Source: Sphingomonas sp. TREG-RG-20F-R18-01 (GTDB lineage: Bacteria > Pseudomonadota > Alphaproteobacteria > Sphingomonadales > Sphingomonadaceae). Taken from it: a stretch of DNA of 64,000 nt. The stretch spans positions 62,001-126,000 of the forward strand of contig NZ_JAKNQQ010000001.1 of NCBI RefSeq assembly GCF_022662475.1, in the 5' to 3' direction. The notes below the pieces were generated by a model, which saw nothing but the letters and a program-made list of their open reading frames with translations, had not been told where the DNA came from and made no database searches. Every line of letters begins with the position of its first letter. Within the stretch, counting starts at the first letter, position 1. Position numbers and translations under genes: made by a program. Below are positions 10,601-19,676 of the stretch, piece after piece.

Positions 10601-11205
10601 CGATATTCGTGCTTGGACCGGATCACCGCGTTGAGGACGACATAGAGGACGAGGAACAGCACGACGCCGAGGTAGGAATACATCATCGAACGCGTCGTCG
10701 TCGCGACCGCGAAGAAGATCGCCGCGGTCAGCAGCAGGTTGGGCAGCGCGAGCAGGACATAGACGTACAGATAATCCTGCAGGCGGTTCGGCCCCAACGT
10801 CTCGGAGTCGACCCATGGCATCAGCGAACCGATCCAGATCGCCAGCGGCACGACCAGGAAAGTGATGGCCGCCGCGACGAACGCGCCGACGAAGCGCGCC
10901 AGCAGATAATCGAACTTGCTGACCCGCGTCGAGCGCACCATCGGGCCGAACCCGCTCTCGTCGTCGCGTACGATCACGTTGGCGACGAACGCCGTCGTCA
11001 CGAACATATAGAACAACGTTAGGATCAGTGAGACCTGGGCAAGCGCAACGGGCGCGTTCTTGTGGATGTTGCCACCGCTACCGATCTGGATCTGTTCGGT
11101 GGTCATCGCCCCGAAGGGCAACAGGAAGAACAGCACCGATACGACCCAGAAGACCGGGTTGCGAAATTGGTAGCCGAGTTCGAAGCGGGCGATTTTGCCG
11201 AACAT
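7615..11205 (-). CDS. ABC-2 type permease fused to M1-family aminopeptidase
   Basis: A 1196-residue fusion. Residues 1-590 hold two sets of membrane segments in the ABC-2 permease pattern (for example FWVVSVLFFLLPFGAM at the start and a second set from about 310). A soluble C-terminal half (about 620-1196) has the zinc-peptidase motif HELGH near residue 931, with a glutamate about 20 residues later (ILVET). The downstream ligand spacing is one residue longer than the classic HEXXH-X18-E. The ATPase gene lies immediately upstream with a 9-base gap, so they form one transporter. This architecture (COG1277 plus COG0308-type) is known in sphingomonads. Its substrate is unknown; coupling peptide cleavage to transport is inference. 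Confidence 0.9.
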   Translation of the reverse strand: MFGKIARFELGYQFRNPVFWVVSVLFFLLPFGAMTTEQIQIGSGGNIHKNAPVALAQVSLILTLFYMFVTTAFVANVIVRDDESGFGPMVRSTRVSKFDYLLARFVGAFVAAAITFLVVPLAIWIGSLMPWVDSETLGPNRLQDYLYVYVLLALPNLLLTAAIFFAVATTTRSMMYSYLGVVLFLVLYVVLNAVIRSKHEYRELGAYIEPFGIGALSKTTRYFTASESNAHLPAFSGVLLWNRVIWLVVSAAALMFAYARFSFAERGVSTGTMRRQQRKEAKLGATAPLLVQALPPVRPAAAGRARLWLRCRFEMGLVFRSPAFFVLLLIGLFNALGGLIFAGEMYGTAARPLTFAVIGTLMGAFGVFPLIIAIYYGGEVVWRDRERRMHEIIDATSLPNWAYIAPKVLAVAGVLFATVLISAVAAVLVQLARGVTALEPLQYLDWYLLPLTVDMVLLAVLSVFVQALSPNKYIGWGIMVIYLVATLTLSTIGFDHPLYNYGSTGNVQLSDMNGDQIGGPLSWWLRLYWAGIALALAVFAHVLWRRGTETRLWPRLRQVPNRLKGPAGAVLAAALLVSTMTGVWLYRQMDVLNIYRTRDDSEQRLATYEKKYLPYEKLLQPSTTDITLDVQLHPKMRQMTARGRYRFVNDTGAPVRDLHVRLQDENTAIVSIAVPGTKLVMNDADFKYRIYRFDTPLAPGATGTLDFQTRRQTVALRANGDDTRLIANGTFLNNAQFTPKIGMNRDGLLADRVKRRKYGLPSELRKAKLEDVSAQRRNYIGDADWVNSDITVSTDAGQTPIAPGRKISDTIAGARRTARFVSPAPILAFFSVQSAAYAEKSENADGVRLSVFYDAKHGYNVDRMLAAMKTSLGYYRANFGPYQFDYARIIEFPGYDSFAQAFAGTIPYSERIGFLADNNSPDKIDYVTYVTAHELGHQYWAHQIISADQQGGTILVETMAQYSALMVMKHLYGEDKIRRFLKYELDSYLRARGSERIEELPLDRVEDQGYIHYRKGAVVMYLLQDRLGEARVNTMLRALLAKYRFKSQPYPRSLELVNGFLGLARTPEERQLVLDLLDRITIYDLKAKTATVRTLADGTFKTSLSVDAGKFYATGTGKETPAALQDHIAIGLFDQKPELGAFAAKDVIAIERRPVQSGVQTIRIVTRRKPAFAGIDPYNTYVDRNSDDNIVPVVAG

Positions 11206-11214
11206 GTCGCCCCC

Positions 11215-12123
11215 TTACGCCGCGACGGCAGGCTGTGCGGGGTCCGTCGCGATATGGCGCGACCGCGAGAGCGTGGAGAAGTACACGTCCTCCAAACCGC
11301 CCTGCACCAACGCGAAACCATCGCCAGGGTCGGTGTCCGACAGGACGTGGATGATCGTCCGCCCCGCGAACAGGCGGGTCGAGATGACCTTCATCGTTGA
11401 CGCATATCGCGCGAGGTCGTCGCGCGCGATCGTCTTGGCCCAGACGGTGCCGCGCGAGGCCTGGATCAAGTCCTGCGGCGCGCCCTCCAGCTGGATCTTG
11501 CCGGCGGCGAGCACCGCCATGCGGGGGCAAAGGTCGGCAACGTCCTCGACGATATGCGTCGACAGGATGATGACGACATTCTCGCCGATTTCGGCGAGCA
11601 GGTTCAGGAAGCGATTGCGTTCCTCCGGGTCCAGCCCGGCGGTGGGCTCGTCGACGATGATCAGTTGCGGATTGCCGATCAGTGCCTGCGCGATGCCGAA
11701 GCGCTGGCGCATGCCGCCCGAGAAACCCGCGATCGCCTTCTTGCGCACGTTCCATAGGTTCGTCTGGTTGAGCAGCGTCTCGACCGTCTCCTTGCGCTCG
11801 CGCGCCGACGCGACGCCCTTAAGCACTGCCATATGATCGAGCATGGCATAGGCCGACACGCGCGGGTACACGCCGAAATCCTGTGGCAGATAGCCGAGCC
11901 GCTCCCGCAAGCGATCGGGCGTCGCGAGAATGTCGATGTCGTCGAAGCGTATGCTGCCCGAGGTCGGGGCCTGCAGCGTCGCGACCGTGCGCATCAGGGT
12001 CGACTTGCCGGCGCCATTGGGGCCAAGCAGCCCGTACATCCCCTTGGGAATGGCCAGCGATACATCGTCCAGCGCGCGCGTGCCGTTGGCATAGATATGC
12101 GTGACGTTCTTCAGCTCGAGCAT
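11215..12123 (-). CDS. ABC transporter ATP-binding protein
   Basis: 302-residue ATPase that should energise the permease-peptidase downstream. Walker A is LLGPNGAGKSTLM (about residues 32-44), the signature is FSGGMRQRFGIA, and Walker B is LIIVDEPTAGLD. All are intact. The C-terminal ~80 residues form the accessory region common in ABC-2 (drug/Nod-type) ATPases. The two genes are 9 bases apart on the same strand, first ATPase then permease, and form a two-gene operon. Confidence 0.95.
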   Translation of the reverse strand: MLELKNVTHIYANGTRALDDVSLAIPKGMYGLLGPNGAGKSTLMRTVATLQAPTSGSIRFDDIDILATPDRLRERLGYLPQDFGVYPRVSAYAMLDHMAVLKGVASARERKETVETLLNQTNLWNVRKKAIAGFSGGMRQRFGIAQALIGNPQLIIVDEPTAGLDPEERNRFLNLLAEIGENVVIILSTHIVEDVADLCPRMAVLAAGKIQLEGAPQDLIQASRGTVWAKTIARDDLARYASTMKVISTRLFAGRTIIHVLSDTDPGDGFALVQGGLEDVYFSTLSRSRHIATDPAQPAVAA

Positions 12124-12460
12124 GTTCCACCCCCATGTCGCTGTACGATAGCGCCGTGTATTACGATCCTAAAGCACTATTTTACCATCCTGGCGAAGTC
12201 GATGTCTGGTTTTATCGAACGACGCGGAGCGGTGCGCAAGTCCGTTGACCCATCGTCACCGTGCGCTGGAACGGTGTTTGGCCATCTGGGCGAGTAATCC
12301 ACACTACGTCGAACGATCGGCATGCTGGCAGCGACAGTGGCGGAAGCGTCCGAATTGTCGGTATTTCGTCAACGATGAAGACAATGCTTCGCCGCTACGC
12401 CAGAACAAGCGTGCCGCTCCGGTACGATCGCCGAAACGTGCCGGTCTTCATGCGGCGTTG
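12124..12460. other. Intergenic stretch, no gene seen
   Basis: 337 bases between the start of the ABC ATPase and the stop of the AttH-like gene, both on the minus strand. It must hold the promoter of the ATPase-peptidase operon. No convincing gene, hairpin or repeat was found. Confidence 0.5.
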
Positions 12461-13528
12461 CTACATCGATAACGGCCGGTCATACCCCGTCAGCTCGAGA
12501 TACCCGCGACCGCCAGGCGTTCGCACGGCACCCTCCCAATAGACCGGAAGCCCACTTCGACGGGCGTCGAGTTCCTGCGCGGCGAACATTGGCGTGAGCC
12601 GACGCGTCGTGACCTTTCCGTCCACGCGAATGCTGAGGTCTTGCGTGACCGGATACGCTGCCCCGGTCGCCCGGCTCCGCCAGAGGGTGACCGGCCGGAA
12701 CGCCACGTCCGAACGCCCCAGCACCACCGTCCTCCCGCCGGGCTGGCGCAAGGCGCCACCCGCCCAGAGCGTACCGCCGCCCTTCCGGCGTATCCTAAAC
12801 GCCATCAGCGACGATCCGTCCGCGAGATTGAGGCCGGTCCAGTCCCACCCCTGCGCTGCGGGCGCGAGATAGTTCGAGGACCATTCGCGATCGAGCCATG
12901 CCTCGCCGGTCACCGCCGTGCTGCGATCACCGCGGACGACGCGCCCGGATACCTGCAGATGCGGCATCGAATAATAATAGCTCGCTTCCTGGCTTTGCGG
13001 CCCCTTGCGGCTGTACCCCCCTTGTCCTTGCGGCAACGGCGGCTGCGTAGGGGTGAACGCAAGCGCGAGCTTAAACCCGTCGGCCACCACGTCGGTCTGC
13101 CAGCGTCCGTCCGGAAGACGGCGGAGCCGCCAATCACGGATCGCCACGTCCGCATCGCCCGTTTTGGCCGACGCAAGCCCAAAACCTTGCCGCGCTGCCC
13201 GCTCACCGTGCAGCAGACGCCCGTTCGCCGGGTCCGAAAGCGCGGCATGCGCAAACAGCACCTGGCTGGCGACGAAACGGCTCGGGTTGCCGGCATCGAC
13301 GGGCGGACGAGTACGGAAAAACGTCACCTGAAAGCCTAGATCCTTGCCATCCGCTGTCTTGAGCCAGCCGGTCACATACCACCATTCCGTCCGGAACGCC
13401 GGATGCGCGCCATGATCCCCCGGAAACCGCAGGACGATGCCAGGGCGCACTTGCGGATACGGCGTGGCCGCGGGTACCGCGACCGCGATGGCGGCAAGCG
13501 CCCCGGTCACCATGGCGGGTCGCCGCAT
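12461..13528 (-). CDS. AttH/CrtC-like lipocalin-domain protein
   Basis: 355 residues starting MRRPAMVTG with a short signal peptide (LAAIAVAVPAATP). It carries the family hallmark RTEWWYVTGWL near residue 45, a central SYYYSMPHL and EAWLDREWSSN, and a C-terminal lipocalin-like half. This is the COG5621/CrtC-type fold found as the last gene (AttH) of AttEFGH-type ABC operons. The open frame continues 235 residues further upstream, but that part is a shadow of the permease. The start ATG overlaps the permease TGA by one base, which fixes the start and implies coupled translation. Periplasmic; substrate unknown. Confidence 0.85.
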   Translation of the reverse strand: MRRPAMVTGALAAIAVAVPAATPYPQVRPGIVLRFPGDHGAHPAFRTEWWYVTGWLKTADGKDLGFQVTFFRTRPPVDAGNPSRFVASQVLFAHAALSDPANGRLLHGERAARQGFGLASAKTGDADVAIRDWRLRRLPDGRWQTDVVADGFKLALAFTPTQPPLPQGQGGYSRKGPQSQEASYYYSMPHLQVSGRVVRGDRSTAVTGEAWLDREWSSNYLAPAAQGWDWTGLNLADGSSLMAFRIRRKGGGTLWAGGALRQPGGRTVVLGRSDVAFRPVTLWRSRATGAAYPVTQDLSIRVDGKVTTRRLTPMFAAQELDARRSGLPVYWEGAVRTPGGRGYLELTGYDRPLSM

Positions 13529-16071
13529 CACCAATCCTCCCGGACCGACTGGATCGCGCTGCGGGCGGTTGCGCGACGTCCAGCCAGAACCGCAGTGCCC
13601 GCAGCCGCCCCGGTAAGGGCCCCCGCGACGCTGACCAGCGTGCCGATCGGTACGCGCGTCGTCATCGTCCAGTTGAAGGACTGCGGGTTGATGACGTGGA
13701 TCAGCACCTGCGCCAGTACCAGCCCAAGACCGATCCCCGCAAGCGCACCCGTCAGGCCGACGATCGCCCCCTCGGTCGCGAGCATCGCGGTCAGCTGGCG
13801 GCGGGTCAGGCCGAGGTGGCGCAGCATGCCGAACTCGCGTTCGCGCGCGATCGTCTGCGCGGACATCGTCGCCGCCACGCCCGCGAGCCCGACCACGATC
13901 GCCACCGCCTCCAACAGATACGTCACTGCGAAGCTGCGGTCGAACAACGTCAGTGCAAGCCGGCGCAGCGTCGCGGGCCGGGTCATTGCAACCTGCGCCC
14001 GCAGCGATGCGGGAAGTCGCGCGGTCATGCCGGCGGCAATCTTGCCAACGTCCTGCCCCGGTTTCACGGTCACGGAAATCTCGTTGCGGCCATCGTCGCC
14101 GGTCAGACGCTGATAATCGACCTCGTCGATCAGGACCGCCCCCGCCTGACGACCATAATCGCGCCATACGCCGGCCACGAAGAAGCGCGTGCCCCCGGCG
14201 ATCGGCAGCGTCAGCGTGGCGCCCGGCTCCCACCCGTACAGGCGCTCTGCCGGTTCGGACACCCAGACCGGCACCACGCCGACGGGCAGCGATGACGCAC
14301 GCTTGATCAGGACCAGCAACGGATCGCGACCGTTTCGTTCGGGACGGGCGATCAGGCTGACCGGGGGGCGATCGGCGGCGATGGTCAGCGGCAACTCTCG
14401 GCTGAACGCGACCGTCGCGATGCCGGGTGTCGCCGACAGGCGAGCCCGCGTGGCCGGGTCGAACGATGCACCCGCCGTGGTCCGCGCGTACAGGTCCGCC
14501 CCCAGGACGTCACCGAGCCAGTCATCGACTGCGCCACGGAAGCTCGTCACCATCGTCGCCATGGCGATCATCAGCGCGGTCGAGGCCACGATGCCGCACA
14601 ACGCGGTCGCCGCCGCACCGGGAGCACCGTGCAAATGCAGCACCGCCAGCCGGCGCGGAACCGGTCCCGGCACCCACGCCCGTCCCCGATCCCGCTGCGC
14701 CAACGGGCCGAGCAATGCCCTGGCGAGCCAGGGCACGCCTGCCACGCCCCCCGCCAGCATCAGCGCCATGCCCGCAAAACCGAACAGCGGGAGACCGGCG
14801 ACCGCCGGCAACAGCGCCGCGCCGATTCCAGCGATCAGCAGCGCTGCGGCGGGCCACCACGCGACCGGTCGACGCGGATCGAGCACGTCGCCGGCATTCT
14901 TGAGCGCCGCCGCCGGCGCGGCGCGGGCCGCGACCCGGGCCGGCAGGGCGCTGCCAAGGCACGCTGCCAGCAAGCCGAGGAGAAAAAAGACCAGTGCCGC
15001 CCATGGCTGGAACACGACGCCGGTGCTGCTCCCCCCGAAGTACCCCGCGCCGAGATCCCCACCCAACCACTGTAGCGCCGCCCATGCCAGGCCATAGCCT
15101 GCCAGCAGTCCCACCGCGGAACCGACCACGCCGATCGCCAGGCCTTCCACGACGATCGCTGCGATCACCCCGCCGCGAGGCATGCCGAGTGTCCTGAGCA
15201 AGGCGAATGCACGCTGTCGACGGACCACGGAAAGCGACTGCGCCGAATAGACGAGGAAGCCTCCGGTCAACAGCGCAACGAGTGCCAGCATGTCGAGGTT
15301 GACGCGATAAGCCCGGGACAGCGCATCGCCTTGGGCGTTCTGCGCCGCAGCGGTGGACAGAACGGCGTCGGCGGGTAACAGCGCCCGCAGCGCCGGCTCC
15401 GCTGCGGTACGATCGGCCAATGCCAGGTCCAGCCGATCAATGCGCCCGAGCCTGCCGAAACGCCACTGCGCACCCGCGATGTCCATAACTCCGACCGATG
15501 CGTCCCCTGCGCCGGGCAGCGTGCCCGCAATCCGCAGCGGCACCGTCCTGCCGTTCGCGACGATGCGCACCGTCGCACCGACGCGTGCGCCGATCTGGGC
15601 GAGCGTTTGTCGGGACAGGAACAGTGCGGTTTCGTCGAAGGGGGTATCGTTTCCCGCGTCCGGGCCGGCCGGACGCAGACCGATCAGCGACGGCGTCACG
15701 ACGGCGGCACGGATGACATCGATCCCCAGCAAGGTCAGTCGAACGCGGCCGATCCGCGCATCGAGACTGACGACCGGGCTGACGTCGGCTACCCCCCGAG
15801 CAGCTGCGATCTTCGGATAGAGGCGCTCATCGATCCCGAGCGGACTGGTGGCGCGGACCGACAATTCCGCGGCGCCGCTGACCCCGCGCATCGCGCCGTC
15901 AAACGACGCCAGGGCAGACCCGTTGACCAGGTGGACGGCGAACCCCAGCGCCACGCCCACGGCGATCGCTACAGCCGTCATCAGGAAGCGAGCGGGATGG
16001 AACCGCCACTCACCCGCGACGAGCCAAGCGAGCGCGAGCCGTCCCGAGATCAGCCCGGCGGTCTCAGCCAC
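13528..16071 (-). CDS. FtsX-like ABC transporter permease (AttF/AttG type)
   Basis: 847-residue membrane protein with the MacB/FtsX layout. There is one N-terminal membrane segment (FLMTAVAIAVGVALGFAV), a large periplasmic domain, and a group of segments near 265-420. A second periplasmic domain follows, then a final trio of segments at the end (AVTYLLEAVAIVVGLAGV, MLATEGAIVGLTGALAG). The duplicated order suggests two FtsX units in one chain. It overlaps the ATPase stop by 8 bases and the AttH-like start by 1 base. Likely moves a lipidic or hydrophobic compound across the inner membrane; the compound is unknown. Confidence 0.9.
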   Translation of the reverse strand: MAETAGLISGRLALAWLVAGEWRFHPARFLMTAVAIAVGVALGFAVHLVNGSALASFDGAMRGVSGAAELSVRATSPLGIDERLYPKIAAARGVADVSPVVSLDARIGRVRLTLLGIDVIRAAVVTPSLIGLRPAGPDAGNDTPFDETALFLSRQTLAQIGARVGATVRIVANGRTVPLRIAGTLPGAGDASVGVMDIAGAQWRFGRLGRIDRLDLALADRTAAEPALRALLPADAVLSTAAAQNAQGDALSRAYRVNLDMLALVALLTGGFLVYSAQSLSVVRRQRAFALLRTLGMPRGGVIAAIVVEGLAIGVVGSAVGLLAGYGLAWAALQWLGGDLGAGYFGGSSTGVVFQPWAALVFFLLGLLAACLGSALPARVAARAAPAAALKNAGDVLDPRRPVAWWPAAALLIAGIGAALLPAVAGLPLFGFAGMALMLAGGVAGVPWLARALLGPLAQRDRGRAWVPGPVPRRLAVLHLHGAPGAAATALCGIVASTALMIAMATMVTSFRGAVDDWLGDVLGADLYARTTAGASFDPATRARLSATPGIATVAFSRELPLTIAADRPPVSLIARPERNGRDPLLVLIKRASSLPVGVVPVWVSEPAERLYGWEPGATLTLPIAGGTRFFVAGVWRDYGRQAGAVLIDEVDYQRLTGDDGRNEISVTVKPGQDVGKIAAGMTARLPASLRAQVAMTRPATLRRLALTLFDRSFAVTYLLEAVAIVVGLAGVAATMSAQTIAREREFGMLRHLGLTRRQLTAMLATEGAIVGLTGALAGIGLGLVLAQVLIHVINPQSFNWTMTTRVPIGTLVSVAGALTGAAAGTAVLAGRRATARSAIQSVREDW

Positions 16072-16822
16072 GCCGCTCGACCAGGCCGTCGGCGCCGAGC
16101 GTCAGCACTCGGTCGGCGATAGCCGCACTTGCCGTGGAATGCGTCACCATGATTCCCGCCGCGCCATTGCCACGCACGGCCTCGGCAAACAGGGCCAGCA
16201 CGCGCGCCGCGGTCTGGGGGTCGAGGTTCCCCGTCGGTTCGTCGGCTAAAATCAGTGCGGGACGGTGCACCAGCGCGCGCGCGATCGCGACGCGTTGCAA
16301 TTCCCCGCCCGACAGGTCGCGCGCATACCCCCCGCCCCGCCCGGCCAGGCCGACCGCATCGAGCATCACGTCCGCCCGCAAATCCGCCGCTGCGGCATCG
16401 GGTGATACGAGCGCCAGGGGCAAAGCGATATTCTGGCGCAACGTCAGATACGGCAGGATATGAAAAGCCTGGAACACGAACCCGATCCGCTCCCGCCGCA
16501 GGCGCGTCCGCGCCGTTTCGTCGAGCCCGCCGAGATCGATGCCGTCGATCGTCACACGGCCTTCGTCCGCTTCATCCAGCCCGGCGAGGATGTTGAGCAG
16601 GGTCGATTTTCCCACGCCGGATTCGCCGATGATCGCCACGAGCTCCCCCGCCGAAACCGCAAGGTCGAGGTCGCGGAAGAGCCGGCGCGGTCCAGGCACG
16701 GATTTACCGAGCGCACGAACGTCGAGCAGCGCCCGCCGTCCGGTACCGGGCGGGGGAGCCGGCGCCGCTCGGAGCCCTTCGCTGTCGTACCCAGTCCCGC
16801 GCATGCGCAGTCGTCCATTCAA
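16064..16822 (-). CDS. ABC transporter ATP-binding protein (LolD/MacB/AttE type)
   Basis: 252 residues. Walker A is IIGESGVGKSTLL, the signature is LSGGELQRVAIARAL and Walker B is LILADEPTGNLD, a pattern typical of ATPases that partner FtsX-like permeases. First gene of the three-gene Att-like operon, overlapping the permease by 8 bases. The N-terminal ~25 residues are rich in Pro and Gly and poorly conserved, so the true start may lie a little downstream. Confidence 0.93.
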   Translation of the reverse strand: MNGRLRMRGTGYDSEGLRAAPAPPPGTGRRALLDVRALGKSVPGPRRLFRDLDLAVSAGELVAIIGESGVGKSTLLNILAGLDEADEGRVTIDGIDLGGLDETARTRLRRERIGFVFQAFHILPYLTLRQNIALPLALVSPDAAAADLRADVMLDAVGLAGRGGGYARDLSGGELQRVAIARALVHRPALILADEPTGNLDPQTAARVLALFAEAVRGNGAAGIMVTHSTASAAIADRVLTLGADGLVERRG

Positions 16823-16861
16823 AGTTCGAGGGTCAGGCCAGTTCTCTTAGCGTACATTTTA

Positions 16862-16883
16862 TCAAGGGTATCGCTTCCCTTGA
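16862..16883. promoter_or_regulatory. Inverted repeat upstream of the Att-like operon
   Basis: Perfect 7-bp arms TCAAGGG and CCCTTGA separated by 8 bases, about 40 bases upstream of the ATPase start. Could be an operator for a dimeric regulator; no adjacent regulator gene supports this. Confidence 0.3.
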
Positions 16884-17211
16884 ACTGCGCCGATCGAGTC
16901 GCGGCTCTTTCCACGATCGGCAACATGCCGCTCGACGACCCTTACGGGCACAACGATGCGTTCTGGCGACGCCGGCACGATCGAGCGATCTTCCTTGCGG
17001 CCTACGCCGCCGCAACAGCGGCGTTCCAGACCTAGACAACCATCCACGGCACCCGCGTAACCCGGGTCACGCCCTCCCCACGGTCCGGGCATGCCGCGGC
17101 GCGCCTGACGTCCGCCCGAAGCGGCTTCGCAAAGGGCGGGGAGAAAGTACCCGGGCGAAGCGTTGCAGCCTCACCTCTCGGGGTTCCCCCATTCCCACGG
17201 AAGACCAAATC
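16884..17211. other. Intergenic stretch between divergent genes
   Basis: About 330 bases between the divergent Att-like operon and the Old Yellow Enzyme gene. It should hold both promoters; I see no gene and no further clear motif. Confidence 0.45.
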
Positions 17212-18324
17212 ATGTCCGACCTCCCTACCAGCCCCGTCCTGCAACCGGTCACGATCGGGGATCTGCAGCTGCGGAACCGTATCGTCATGGCGCCGCTCAC
17301 GCGCAGCCGCTCGAACGATGCGGGGATCCCGCCTGCCTTCGCCGCCGACTATTACGCACAGCGCGCGGATGCCGGCCTCATCATCACCGAGGCAACCAAC
17401 ATCTCGTCCCAGGCGCGGGGCTATGCGCTGACGCCCGGCATCTGGTCGGACGAACAGGTCGCGGCGTGGAGGCCGATCGTCGAGGCGGTGCACCGGCGTG
17501 GGGGCGTGATCTTCCTCCAGCTCTGGCACACGGGACGCATTTCGCACCCTGATCTGCACGGCGGTGCGCTGCCGGTCGCGCCGTCGGCGATCGCCCCCGG
17601 GGGACAGGCCTTCACCAACGACGGGATGAAGGATTTTGTCACGCCGCGAGCGCTGGAGACCGACGAGATCCCCGCGATCGTCGCGGACTATCGCCATGCC
17701 GCCGAACAGGCGAAGGCCGCCGGTTTCGATGGCGTCGAGGTCCACGCCGCGAACAACTACCTCCTCGAGCAGTTCATCCGCGACAGCACGAACCAGCGCA
17801 CGGACGATTATGGCGGCGCGATCGAGAACCGCCTGCGCTTCCCGCTCGACGTGGTCCGTGCCGTCGTCGACGTGTGGAGCGCCAAGCGAGTCGGCATCCG
17901 CATCTCGCCAGCAACGACAGAGCCCGGAAAGACGCCGCTCGATAGCGAGGTGGGGCGGACTTTCGACACGTTCGTCGATGCTCTGTCCGAGATTGGTCTG
18001 CTGTACATCCACGATATCGAAGGCGTGACCCAGCAGACCCGCGATGTGCCGGACGGGGTCGACTTTCAGGAACTGCGCCGCCGCTTTTCCGGGGCCTATA
18101 TCGCCAACAACCAGTACACGCTCGACCTGGCGGAGAAGATGCTGGCCGAGGGCAACGCTGACCTGTTCAGCTTCGGACGACCCTTCCTCGCAAATCCCGA
18201 CCTGGTCGATCGCTTGCGGACGGGCGCCCCGCTTGCCGAAGCGCCGAAGCAATATTGGTACGGCGGTGGCACCGTGGGGTATTCGGATTGGCCGGGGATG
18301 AACGGGAAGATCGAACTCCCGTAA
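17212..18324 (+). CDS. Old Yellow Enzyme family alkene reductase
   Basis: 370-residue FMN-dependent NAD(P)H oxidoreductase of the NemA/XenB type, which reduces activated C=C bonds or nitro groups. Visible are the N-terminal LRNRIVMAPLTRSRS, the substrate-binding pair His and Asn in VEVHAANNYLLEQF (about residues 178-191), RTDDYGGAIENRLRF, and the C-terminal FSFGRPFLANPDLV phosphate-binding region. Full length for the family. Single gene, no adjacent TetR-type regulator; cytoplasmic. The specific substrate cannot be read from sequence. Confidence 0.95.
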   Translation: MSDLPTSPVLQPVTIGDLQLRNRIVMAPLTRSRSNDAGIPPAFAADYYAQRADAGLIITEATNISSQARGYALTPGIWSDEQVAAWRPIVEAVHRRGGVIFLQLWHTGRISHPDLHGGALPVAPSAIAPGGQAFTNDGMKDFVTPRALETDEIPAIVADYRHAAEQAKAAGFDGVEVHAANNYLLEQFIRDSTNQRTDDYGGAIENRLRFPLDVVRAVVDVWSAKRVGIRISPATTEPGKTPLDSEVGRTFDTFVDALSEIGLLYIHDIEGVTQQTRDVPDGVDFQELRRRFSGAYIANNQYTLDLAEKMLAEGNADLFSFGRPFLANPDLVDRLRTGAPLAEAPKQYWYGGGTVGYSDWPGMNGKIELP

Positions 18325-18585
18325 CCAGCGGCTACGGACCGTCGAAAGGACCAAGGGGGATGGCAGGCAGGTGCCAAGGTACGCTCACCTCATCCCCCCA
18401 AGACGCGCGACTTGCGTTGTATGTGGCTTCGCGCGTCGGTTCGAAGCGAGGCCACACGATCCGCTATTGTTCGCATCGGGCGCATGGAAATTCGGCCGCC
18501 GGTAACAACTAGGCGCCAGCTTGCGCCCATGCTGGCGCAATGCTTGCGGAACCGCCATGCTGGCCCGACCAACCGGAGCCGCGAC

Positions 18586-19113
18586 ATGTCCTTCTCTCTC
18601 TACGACGCCGTCATTCCTTCCAACCTCCAGATCCTGGGCGCGCTAGACCGCATCGTGGATAAGGCCGAGGCGTTCTGCGAGGAACACGCAATGACTCAAG
18701 GGGCGCTGATCGACACACGACTGGCCGCGGACATGCTTCCATTCGGCTATCAGGTGAAGTCGTGTGCGGTGCACTCGATCGGCGGCATCGACGGCGCGCG
18801 CACCGGCAGCTTTTCGCCCGACATGAGCGCTTGGCCGACCGATTTTGCCGGGCTGCACGGCATTGTCCGGCGCGCTATGGATGCGCTGTCCGCGCTCGAT
18901 CGCGACACGATCGACGCGCTGGCGGACGCCGACACCCAATTCGCGGTCGGTGAGACCAAGCTGCCGTTCACGGGCGCAAACTTTCTCCTCTCCTTCTCGC
19001 AGCCCAACTTCTATTTCCATGCGACGATGGCGTATGCGATCCTGCGCGCGCAGGGCGTGAAGCTCGGCAAGCGCGATTTCATCGGCATGCCGCGCATGAG
19101 GGTCTCACCCTGA
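18586..19113 (+). CDS. DUF1993 family protein
   Basis: 175 residues starting MSFSLYDAVIPSNLQIL. The family pattern is seen in ALIDTRLAADMLPFGYQV and the C-terminal NFYFHATMAYAILRAQGV-KLGKRDFIG. DUF1993 proteins resemble the DinB four-helix fold, but no reaction is established. The ATG at 18586 begins the conserved block; the frame is open further upstream without supporting features. Stands alone. Confidence 0.85.
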   Translation: MSFSLYDAVIPSNLQILGALDRIVDKAEAFCEEHAMTQGALIDTRLAADMLPFGYQVKSCAVHSIGGIDGARTGSFSPDMSAWPTDFAGLHGIVRRAMDALSALDRDTIDALADADTQFAVGETKLPFTGANFLLSFSQPNFYFHATMAYAILRAQGVKLGKRDFIGMPRMRVSP

Positions 19114-19340
19114 AGACCTCGGGCGGGCAATCCCGTTCGCTGCGCCGATCGTCGAGGATCGTTCGCGTCATTCGGGGGTTCCCGCCGTATCGCCGCCTCG
19201 ATCGCGCGCATCCCCGGCTGGCGGTCGACCGTTTCGAGGGCGGAAAAGTCTGTTCGCGCTCGGTATCGACCGTGTGCTGGTATAGAGATCCAAGCTGCGC
19301 GGCTTGGGGTGCCGGTCCAAATATGGAAATCAGAACACCT

Positions 19341-19676
19341 ATGGCTCGCAAGCATTCGAAGCACGGATCGTATGACCCACCTCAATCCGATGAAGTTCCC
19401 GCGGCGGTTCCAGCCTGTTGGCTGTGCGGTCGACCGACCGGCAAGACGATCGTCTGGCACCATCCGGTGCCGAAGAGTCGCGGCGGACGCGATGTCGTTC
19501 CGATGCACCCGATCTGCCAGCAGACGGTGACCGCCACCTTCACGAATTCCGAACTCGAACGGTATGGAACGGACGTGGACCAGTTGCTGGCAAATCCGGC
19601 CGTACGCAAATTCGTCGATTGGGTTGCAAAAAAGGATCCCGACTTCTCCGCCGCCACGACCAAGAAACAGCGCTGA
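19341..19676 (+). CDS. Small HNH-endonuclease-like protein
   Basis: 111 residues. A zinc-binding start (CWLCGRPTGK) is followed by WHHPVPKSRGGRDVVPMHPIC and TFTNSELERYG, which match the small HNH proteins common in sphingomonads. One of the usual histidines (HPICHQT) reads HPICQQT here, so nuclease activity is uncertain. An in-frame ATG at 19323 is an alternative start. Stands alone; role unknown. Confidence 0.75.
   Translation: MARKHSKHGSYDPPQSDEVPAAVPACWLCGRPTGKTIVWHHPVPKSRGGRDVVPMHPICQQTVTATFTNSELERYGTDVDQLLANPAVRKFVDWVAKKDPDFSAATTKKQR

Noticed and set aside
13529..14233. N-terminal extension of the AttH-like frame
   Set aside because: Overlaps the FtsX permease in another frame; the signal peptide and the one-base overlap point to the start at 13528.
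17032..18354. 440-residue frame opposite the Old Yellow Enzyme
   Set aside because: Antisense shadow; the plus-strand enzyme has all family motifs.
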